Shown here one piece after another: positions 40,001 through 51,203 of a stretch of DNA of 64,000 bases; position 1 is the first letter of the stretch, and every line of letters begins with the position of its first letter. The stretch spans positions 9,065,501-9,129,500 of the forward strand of contig JBBMNZ010000030.1 in NCBI GenBank assembly GCA_037954325.1, written 5' to 3'. The stretch is from Fistularia commersonii (lineage: Eukaryota; Chordata; Actinopteri; Syngnathiformes; Fistulariidae). The notes beneath the pieces were generated by a model. The model worked only from the letters and a program-made list of their open reading frames with translations. It was not told where the DNA came from and did no database searches. The translations under genes and the position numbers were made by a program.

Positions 40001-43000
40001 TATAATTTCACTTTATATTTTAGTTACAGTAACATTGCAAAGCCAGAAGTGTCATACCAGAAGTTCTTAAAAATTCTAATTTTTATTTGGAAATAGCTGG
40101 GCTTCATGGGTTCTTTATTTCATCGACTATCAACAAAGCAAACCGTTAGTAAGGACAAGATGGCCACAACTGAAGATAAATAATGCGGCATAACCTCGGA
40201 TTCAATGTTGAATTTATAACACTGCCTGATACAGGAATCATCTGTCAGCAATATTTGTGTAGCAAAGAGGAAGTGGAAATGTACGCTGCTGCGCACAGTA
40301 TTTCCACCATGATATTCTCTGTCTTATGTGACTTTTAAAATGCAAAAAAGGAAAAAGCACCCTGCCAAATGTTAGTGAATTTTGCTTTTTTGCTGTTTGC
40401 AAATTCATTTGAGTTGCATTCAAGATGAATTAGCATTCAAAATGCCCTCTCTCGTCCCACCTGCAGAGCAAACGTGAAATAATTCACCAGGGATTGGTCC
40501 ACAAGATATGCAGTAACCCTTGCTTCCTACGCTTCTGCAAGCTGAACAACATGGTCATTTGTGACAATTGTAACTCCTGCTGCAATGCACCTCTCATGCT
40601 CCGTACAGAGGAGGGAAACAAGGCACTGTGCGGCGCAGAGTGTCTGGCACAGTTCAAACAGGTGAAGAAATCTGAAATACATTTCAGAAAATGATCGTTT
40701 TGTTTCAGGTTGTATTCTTATTCTCATGATGTATCTGCAGCACACCTCAAATGATTGACACCATGAAACAAAACTGTCTTTAAATGTATTCTTCAAATGG
40801 CTTTTGGCGATTTCAAGTTCCTGTAAAATGTGATTCACTTTTGAATTCCTCCCCCATATTCGAACTACATCGCATCCCTGCTTCACCCTTGGTGAAATTA
40901 TAACTTGACTTCTCCCCAGTTCTCAAATGTCCTTTCTGTGCTGCTTGAATGACTTGCAGAAAACTAAAGCGAAGCAGCCGTGCTCCATGTGCCGAACCCC
41001 CCATCTGATGTCCGCCATGGTTGAAAGCAAAAATAGTAAAGATATGCTGGAGCTCTACTGTACCAGCAGTTGCATCATGGCGTCCAAGATTCAGGCTGTC
41101 AATGCAGCAGGTAATATATTGGTTTAACTCTGCTGCGTTCTGGTTTCTCCACGGGCCATGTCCCTGTATTACTGGCTTTTTGCTTACATTGTGATGCTGA
41201 GAAACCATTGTTCCACAGGTGTTCCGCTGAACTGTGATAACTGCGGAACTATGGCAGTGCCAGCTGGCCACATTGCCATGTCGGATACATCGATCCGAAA
41301 CTTTTGCTCCCTAAATTGTGCCATAATTTTCAAGGTAATTTAATGTGTAGGTTTATTTGTAATACAGGCTGATTACTAATGTTTTTTGATGGGTTGTCCT
41401 GTCCAAGCTTTTTTTTTCACTCTGCCTTGGCATATTTATATGGCAGGAGGCTCAGAAAGATGCTGCCAGACCTCTGTCCTCGGCTGCCTCTTTCCAAAAG
41501 ATGGATGATTCAGACAAACGCGTGAAGCTATGGTGCTCCCAGTGTGAACGCATCATCAAATCTATACCCAAAGTGACTGAGGAAAAGGTTTGTTGGTTTT
41601 TTTCTTTTCGATTCTCAAGCAAATGTAATTAGTTGTCATGGATGGAATTTTATATTCTAAATATGACCAAACTATATAAAGTCCAAAACTATTTAGCATA
41701 CATGGTTGGTAGAAAAAACAGGAAATGTTGCTAACATTTTCAGTTAGCAGACATTTCACATGCCCTCCAGTAGTTGAATTAGAATACATATTATTATTTG
41801 ATGTCTTAAAAGCACAGTTTTGATCAAACTTAGAACGGTATTGCCATTGTGTTGACACTGATGGGTCTAATCCCTCTCTCCCCACTCTCCCTTCTGTCTC
41901 TACACAGGGCAAAGCATATTTTTTCTGTTGCCTCATCTGTTTTCAAAAGTTTAATAGGGCCAACAATGTCATGCGCATGTGCGAGTATTGTAAAAATGAG
42001 AGGATCGTCAACGATTCAAAGAGGGTCGAGGATGAAGACTACTACTTTTGCAGCGATGGTAAGAAGACAGCAGGATTTTGCAGCTCGTTTGTGGATGTAC
42101 GAGTCTACGTGTGTTCATACAAGAACATCTCCTGTCTCTCCTCAGACTGCAGGATGCTCTTAATGAGTGAACTGGAGAAGCGGGGTAAATACTGTAGGTC
42201 CTGCACCTACTGCCTCTCCATCTCCAAATTGATATTTACTGTCAAGGATAAGAAAAAGACCATCGAGTTCTGCTCCGAAGCGTGTATCACGAAATACAAT
42301 AAGCTCCAAAGCTCTGTAAGTGGAGTAGGGATTTGATTAACATTGTGTCGTAATTCATTCTCGCTCACATGTTTCTAGGTCAGTAACGACCAAGCAAAAA
42401 CAAATGATAGGAAAGTTTGCCAGAACTTACTAGAAGACATTACAGTGCACATTTACGAGCCACTTTTTCAGTATAGTCTGTATCTACACAGTAAGACATC
42501 CACACACCCCTTCTGTAGTTTTCGAAATTTGCATCTCAATCTTACCTTTGACCTCCAAAAAAGTCACGCCTGTATGGATATCCGTAGTCATTCCATAATG
42601 ACTTTCCATAATGATTTTTACACTTTCCTTGGTTTCTCACATTCTAATAGCTTGACTTGCCATGTTATGTCTGTACCAGCTATAATTTGTTTGCAAGAGG
42701 TGGACTCACAGTCTTTTTCCCATTTCAGTTCGCCCACTGTGAAAACTGTAAATGTAAAGGGAAGCTGAAGCAGACTTTTCCCCTGCTTGGACAGGTCAGG
42801 CAGTTCTGTGACCGGAAATGCCTGCTACTTTTTTGCAATAAAATGGCCCAAAAAGACGACACAGGTTTGCGTTGTTGGTTTATTCATTTATGTATTTATT
42901 AATTTGTTTTTTTTCTCTATGTTTATATCTGGCCTGGTACAATTTTTTATGTCTGAAATTTTGATAATTTGCGAGAGTTACACTTCAATTGTCATATCGG

Positions 43001-43984
43001 TTATGCCTTTATTGCAATTTATCCTCATCAAGGTCTTTGTGACATGTGTTATTGGATTTTGGGTTGAGTTCATTGTCTGTTTGGCGAACAGAACAGTCAG
43101 AATAGTTACATATTTGGTATTTTAAAGCTTAGAATATCTGTTTATTTGAATCCGTTTGGGCAGGTTTTAAATTTTTCAATGCAGACCAAGTTGGGAAGTA
43201 GTGGAGATTAATATAGATGAAGTGAAGAGGGCATTGAAGAGGATGACGGGTGAAAAGTGAGGTAGTCCAAATGATGTACTGTATCTGTGAAAGAATCAAT
43301 GTGTCTAGTAGAGGTGGCAGTAGAGTTTTTGACTAAATTGTTCAAAAGGATCTTTTCGAGTTAGAGGATGCCTGAGAAATGGAGGAGAAATGTATTCAGG
43401 GTGTATCAGGGATCAGCTCTGAGCAGCTTCTTCCTCACTATGGTGATGGACAGGATGACAGATGAGGCTATACTGGAATCTCCATGGATTGATGTTTGCG
43501 GATTACATTGTGATATGTTGTGGGAGCAGGTAGAGGAAAAAAAGTGATGTTGATCTCTGCCCTGAAATGGAAAGGAGTGACGGATACCAGCAGCAAAACA
43601 ATATACGCGTTGTAAAATTTTAGAGGAGATTGATGGATGTTAATTGGTGTGAGACAAGAGTTTGCAGAGGAGAGGGTTAGATGGAAGCAGGTGGTTGACT
43701 CCTTGAAGGGAGCAGTCCAAAGTGAAAGTAGAATGAATACATTGCTAGATCTGTTATTTTTCATCTGACATGTTGTTTCCTGCTGGATGATAAAAAAATG
43801 TATTTATTTGTTCACATTTTTCCTATAAAAATCACTATTGTTGCCCTTTTCCTGCAGGATCTTCACAAGTTCCTGAGGCCTCCGCTGTCATCACTAATGT
43901 TATCTCACTTGCTAGTATTCTGAATAAACAGCGTGTTTTTTCAACCTGCGCTTCACAGAATGGTATGCACTCACTCGCTCGCTC

Positions 43985-44017
<33 letters not shown>

Positions 44018-47000
44018 TTCTCTCACAAACACACACTCTCACACACACACACACACACACACACAGAATGTGTCTGTTTCTGTTTGTATTTGTCTTATAG
44101 CAGCAATTTTCTATGAAGATTGGAGAGCCAAAAAGATGTGCTGTAGATCTAGTCTACAGAATGGCTTTATGAAATCTTTGTTGATGTCGGATTTTGTTGT
44201 CTCGTTGCCGTTTCTCTTCAGATTCCAATCCCGGCAGTGAAAGAAGTTTGCTTGCACATGTAAGTCGAGTGCACAGTGACTGCCAGAGTCCTGCCTGTAA
44301 TGATTGTGTTGATAATATTTCTTAAGTAAAGTGACACTTTTTAGGGATGTGAATACCAAACATGTAAAGTAACGAATTAAAAAAATGTATAATGTATTTC
44401 CAATTGATGTGTAAAATTGTGGATCATTACTCCTTTACCCATTAAGCTCAAGTGTGATAGAAGAATTTTATATCACTTTCACTAACACGCAAAGGACTGC
44501 ATGCACACACACACTTTTGTATCTTACAGTGCTTTTGGCAGCCTTAATAACATTTAAAGCATTCATCTTTGATGGAGACACTCATCTGGTAGCTAATTCT
44601 GCCAAGACCTATTCCACTTATACATGGTTAAAATAGGCGTAGTTCAGAAATAAATACATATAGATAAAAATACACTATTATTTATTCCCACCATCTAAAT
44701 TTACTCCTCGACCTTCATCTTATGTCTGTGTCAATGGAACAGGTAGGACATCTTACAGCTTTTGCCAATTTACTTTTAGGTTACTGCTCTCTTGTTATAA
44801 GTCTAATTAACTTGTAAATGGATCCATTTGAAATTAATAAAGTGATTATTTTGCTGTCATATAGGTCAGTGCCCAAACAGTCACCATGGAACAGAAGAAC
44901 AAGTCCATGCTCTGTTCACCATTGCTCCATAATAAAGGAGTTTCTTGTGCGACGAATGTGAAAACTACAGGTGCACAAACAGGTAAACATATTTGAATAC
45001 TCGGTCTGATTATTTGGACTGTCAGCTCAAACACACACTCTTGTCTTGGCGCAGCTCTGACATGTTCTTGCTCTTTTCTGTTCCCTCTAAGATGATTTGG
45101 CTCCTAATCAAAATGTTATTCAAGTGCCAATGCCAGTGGCAGTTCCAGTGCCAGTATACGTTCCAGTTCCGGTGAACATGTACAGTCCCATACCCTTTGG
45201 AGTGCCATTACCGGTACGTGAAACACCGTGTTAACTGCTTTTTTTTATTTTGGTTATACACAAACAACTTGTACCCTTTGTTGAATAATTTGCAATTTCA
45301 ATAATTAAAAACTCCTGAATTGTGTTGTCCTAGTGACTCCATCAGAGTAATTTTCAAGACCACCAACCGCATATAAAAAGTACCATTTTACATTTAATGT
45401 CTTATAAGCTTTATCTAAACACTTGAATATTCAGATTTTGCTGTTGTAATTTCTGTGCCTCAATCATTTTTTTTTCCTCTAACTGAATACATTTGAGTTT
45501 ACTGAAAATAAAATTACCCAAAATCAAAGCATGTCATGTTCCTATTGAGGAAATTTTTGTAAGCAAGACTCAGCGAGCTGTCAACTCCTCAGCATAGCAT
45601 TTGTAAACTTTGATCAAAGGGAGAACACACGCACCACATGAATTGAGACGGAGTGTCTCACCTGCCGGGTTTGACCTTTCTGCAGGAATACCTTTGTCAC
45701 AGAATGCGTCATTTGGCAAAAGTATGACACAAGAAAGTATGAAGTCAGTGTATGAAGTAAGATTGCATAAACGTATACAGGATTGCCTATGTCACGCCGT
45801 GTGTGTACAGCAAGTTCACTCTTGACAATCTATATTTATAATCTACATCTATGATCCTAAGTCTGTCATATGAAGTGGCATACAATGTTTGTCCAGGACA
45901 CCTGTTTGCGGAGACAATAGCTGTTTCGCAGAAAAAATCCTGCGCAATAAGTCAAAGATGCATTAAATTTATCCATTGAATACATTGACATACATATGTT
46001 CATTTTCCGTTTCAGTTCTCTTAGACTTAGACAGAATTTACCGTCCTCCTGTACACAGCTGGTGTGTATAGGACGAAATTTCATTTGCGTAGGCGTCATT
46101 TTAATAGTATCCAGATATAAATCATCGTAAAGTGCAGGTAGGCGAGGTGCAAAGCAGGAATTATTGCACAGCAGTTCCTCATCTTGCATTCAGATGTTAT
46201 TTCCAGCTCCAGATGGTCCATTTTTCCATCCAGGGAGCTAACATTGGACATGATGGTCTTCTGTAGGGGCGAGCGTTTAGCTTAGCCGTTAGCCCTCCCC
46301 GGCAGCTGCTCGGCTGCTGGGTCTTGTCGGCGCATTTGGACACAACATATATACATACATTTTCCATTATAGTTCTCTGGTCAGATTTTCACTGGCTGTT
46401 AGCCAACCACTGTATAAATTTACAGTGTAAGTAGAACCTGCTCAATTAAGAGACTTTCTTTCTCATCCTCCATTGCCCCTCTATTTCCCTGTTACTGTCA
46501 ATGTTATATATGGCTAAATGGCACTCGGATCTTACAGCGTTTGCCACATTTACTGTGATTACCACAGCTACCCGTGCCGATGATAATCCCAGGGAGGTCT
46601 GACCACGACACGTCAAGGGTGGAACCAGCAAAGGAGAGACTCTCACCTGAACCTCTGAAAAATGATGTCAGCTCCAAGGCTGAGGTACCTGAGAAACCCA
46701 GTGAGAGGGAGGACGGGGAGAAAAACCCAGCTCGCACAAAAGGAGGTGAGAGCCCTTACATCAGCAAAGGTTGTCTTTCTGATAAACTACTGGGTACTTT
46801 TTTTAACTGTTGTCTCAAGAGTTTGTCGTGAATTTCAGGAAATTGACCGGCAACATTCACCTTTTCCAATATCCACAGCTGCCAGTGAAAAGCATCAGCA
46901 GTCAACTACCAAATCAAATATGCCGGTTGCTAGTTACAAGTATTTGTATAGAAGTTAAATGCTTGTAAAATATTTGCCTGTAACTGTTTGATGAGATAAG

Positions 47001-50000
47001 GCCAGTAAGTCAAAGTTATCCAGGTCATGAGTAAAAGAAGCAACTGCTGTGGTGCTCAGGTTCATGATTTATTGACATAGACAAGACGCAGTCAGACACA
47101 ACAGTCTCACAACTCTCCCTGAAGCAGAAGCAACAGTTAGTCATCTTGTGCAATAAGACTGAATTCATTAGTGAGTCATGGGATGGCAGAGCACAGCAAA
47201 GGCCCCCCCGTGCACGTCTCAGATGTCTGCAACGTCCCTGCAACCTAATCACATGATAAGCTAACAATAATCTCCGGCTTTTTCTTTTTCCTCACGGCCT
47301 CTGAAAAGAACAGCTTTGAGTTTGACACTGCTTTGTATCTTCTCATCGTTACTTTCAGAGCTACCCAGCAGAGGCGGCGACCTGGAGACTAAGCATCACG
47401 GCAGTCTGACAGATCAGGACTTGTCCTTCGCTTACAGAAGCATCATTTCTCCCTGTGAAATACGCATCTTCAAGGATCCCTCCTTGAATTTACTTTTGAC
47501 CCGTCAGTTACAACTCGAGCGTCGCACTTCAGCAGCGTCGTCAGGGAGGAAGGATAGCCACCGCAGGCGCGCACCGCCTCCTCCAGCATCCCGGCAGCCT
47601 GTGGGGAAAGTCTTCAACAAGAATAAGGTACACAAAACATGTGAAAGTCAAATCAAATATGTAAAAAGAAATTGGATGTTTGATTCCCAAATTCTACATG
47701 AATGGGTTTAATAATTCTGTACTTATCCAAGGGGCGTAAGCTGAAACCATTGGGTAAAGCCGACACAGTGGAAGCCTCTCAAAGAAAACGTGCAAGGGTT
47801 TCATCCAAGAGTCACCGTAAACTGAAGCGTCAGTATGGCATCGATGCATGGAAGCGATGGATCAGATGGAGGGAAACTCAGACCAACTTGGACCTTGTCT
47901 CTTGTATGTTTTTTTTTTTCTACCTTGCCCTGGTTTTATGAAGATGAATCATACGGTGTGAATCTTTCAAGGATAATAGCTGAAAATTCAAAACCTCAGC
48001 TTTAAATGGAAGCTGCAGGCCCCATCTTTAAGTATTTGCTAATACACTGAACAGAAGGAAACATGTCCCGTCCATACATTTTCAAGCAGACATGCGCAGA
48101 CGAATCAACTGTGTAAGGTATATGTTTTGTATTGCCTGACCTAATCACCAACACAAGTTGGTATCTTTCTATTTATTTCTGATTTCCCGTGGCAGTCAGA
48201 TTATGTTGTTGTCAGACTTCTACTTGGAGTTTGAAACACAGTTGAACACAGTTGGAGTTGAAACAGCACAACCACCGGCGAGCTGAGTCCATCTCTTTCT
48301 GCTGTTGCCCTTTAGCCCACTATGCTGCGTTCAAGGAGGACTTCCTCTGCTGCTCAGCAGCAGAGCTGAACAACGGCCTCTGTAGCTTCATCGCAGAGGT
48401 CCGGCAGCCCAACGGGGAGCGCTACAACCCCAGCTCCTTGTTTTACCTCTGCCTTGGCATACAACAGGCAAGATGACCAACACTCACCCCTCCATGTTCA
48501 CCCTCGCATGCGACGTGCTTTATCCATTTGACCTCCATATACCTGCATTTTATTGGACAAAGAAATGAACGTTCTGCGGCCTGGAAAATGAAGAGACCGT
48601 TCTTGTCTGTGAAGGGTCTCAGGCATCCAGGTCGTGGCACCAGTTGTTTAAGGTCATCGTAGCAACTAGACTTCAGATTACGGTCACATGGGGAAAGACG
48701 TCATAAAAACCAAATAGAACTTATTTGACTGTTCCGTTCTGTCAATACCTGATGATACTGGCTCGAAGCTTCGCCATGTTACTTTATAGAAAAGCTTCAC
48801 ACATTTACCAATATCTCCAGTTTGCCCCCCCCTCCGAACATCAGTTTTGGCTTATTAAAACTATTCAAATTTCCAGTGACAAAACACTCCCACCTTTGTT
48901 GAATGAAGGAGAATAGAAAAACACCAGAGGAAAGCCTGAGAGTCATCTTAATGTGGCATTTGTGAATGTAGGGAGGAAAAAATGTTTGGTAACAAACTAA
49001 TGACCATAAAAAAATTGGCAAGGAGACGTGCAAATTCACAGGTTTTATCAGTCCAGCATGCCTGCGATAGAAAGTCTGAAAACAGTTGATAAACACTGTT
49101 ATAAAAACGCAAAATCGTAAGGCAAAAGCACAATCTTGAAGAATAATATTGTTCACTAAGGGGATAATGGGTGTGAAATATAGGTGATTATAGAAGCTCC
49201 TTATATTCATAAGTCATCACCCAACGCTTATGGCAGACCAATTTTGCTGCTAGTTATTCTTTAAATTAAAAATTAAAAAAAATCTCTTTATCGTCATTGC
49301 ACAGTCATACTTAATACAGCGAAATGAACAAATTGAAACCCGTATAGAAATTGGGCCCTCTGGTGCAGAGGCCTCCTCTTGAAGCCTTAGCGTCCAAGAT
49401 TGGCTTTCTGTGAAGCACCACACGGAGGGCTCCAGCCCTCTGGAGGGTATAAAGGGGTTGTTTACTGAAAGAACATTCACCGGGAAAAAATGAACTGTTT
49501 TCTTGTTCTCTGGAATTCTCTGGTCAATGGGAGTGTGGGAGTGTTATTGCCTTTGCCTTTCATTTCCCGGAGATCTAAGAGCTTACTGGTACCATTCCTC
49601 CGGTACCCGGTTGTTTCCAGGCATAGAACGGTTTCAAAAAAATCAAAAAAGGATAAATAGATAAATAGCTGACCCTGTTGAGCTCAGTACCGATCATGAA
49701 TCTCCACAGCCGAATCCAGTTGTCCAGGGCTTTTTTTCAAATTTAAAATTTTGATCTTCTCTTTGTAGCATCTGTTTGAGAATGGCCGAATGGAGAACAT
49801 ATTCAGTGATCTGATCTACAGCAAGTTCTCCACTGAGTTCACCAAGATCCTGAGAGGTTCCAAGCCCACAGTCAGAGCCAGCGGTGAGTCCATCCGCCCT
49901 CCACCCGTGCGGCCTCGGTTTCGGTTTGCCAGTTGACCAGACTTCTGACGAGCCTCTGTCTCCGTCCGAAGGCCACGTTAATTTTTCCGTGGAGGAAGAG

Positions 50001-51152
50001 TTTCTGTGGGACTGTAAGCAGCTGGGGGCATTCTCGCCCATGGTCCTCCTCAACACCCTGCTTTTCTTCTGCTGCAAGCACTTTGGATTCACCACGGTCG
50101 AGCAGCATCGCCGACTGTCCTTCAGCCACATCAGGCTCTGCACCAAAACCACCCAGAACCACACCAAGAGCACCTTCCTGCGCTTCTACCCGCCCCTTTC
50201 CACGAGTGAGTCGGAGACAGGTACCATTATGGCTTGCAGTCAAAACTGATTCACCGTTTGACGTTTTTTCACAATATCTAAAAGGATCCGACGCAGACTC
50301 CTGCCGAATGTGTGAGTAGCTGTGCTCTTCTGATCCAGACGCCGTCGTCGCCAAGAAACGCAGGAAAACCGAGAGTTCACCGGAAGTCCTGGAGATGATG
50401 GAGAACATTAAGAACCCCCTCCGCTGTCCTGTCAGACTTTACGAGTTCTACTATTCCAAGTGGTGAGTGAACTCGTCGTTTCATTATTCGTTCTTTTCGA
50501 AAACTAGTTTCGTCAGGTGCCTGTAAGTGAAAGGGACAGAACTGGATCTGAGGGAAAGACAGGGGGCAGAGGAGCTGGAGTTAAGTGTGATGAAGACGTC
50601 AAAGACGGCAGCAGCTCAAAGGTAAAGAAGAAAGAAAGTGACCGTAAATAATGTATCAAACCAAAGTTTGCAAGTGTATTCCGAAGCTATGGTTTCTCCA
50701 TCACCAAACTCTGCTGCTCTTCTCATAGTGTCGGCATGAGGCTCGGAGGGAGAAATTAAGATAATATGCCTGTGTTGTAAATCAGAAGTATTATCTTAAT
50801 TTTCCTCAGGAATTAACTCGTTTCATTATCTGCCCTCGTTGATTTACAAGTTAAGTTAATGTATGAAAACGCTAGTAGCCACTGTTAGGTCCTATCTGTT
50901 GAAATCATTATTCTTTTTTTTTTTTTTTTGTTTTGTTTTTATTGTACACTCGGGCAAATGCCCAGCATTTGCTATAATCTGATTCAGAGAAGTAATGTTC
51001 TGCTAGTCGTATTGTCTCTCTCTTCAGAGCCACATACAAAAGATGTGTTCATCTCTGTTGAATTTTAATTTTTTTTTATTCCTCTACTTAGATGTTTCAT
51101 CTTGATACTTATAAAGCCTGTCATGTTTTGCAATGGCTCTGTTGAGTACATC

Positions 51153-51203
<51 letters not shown>

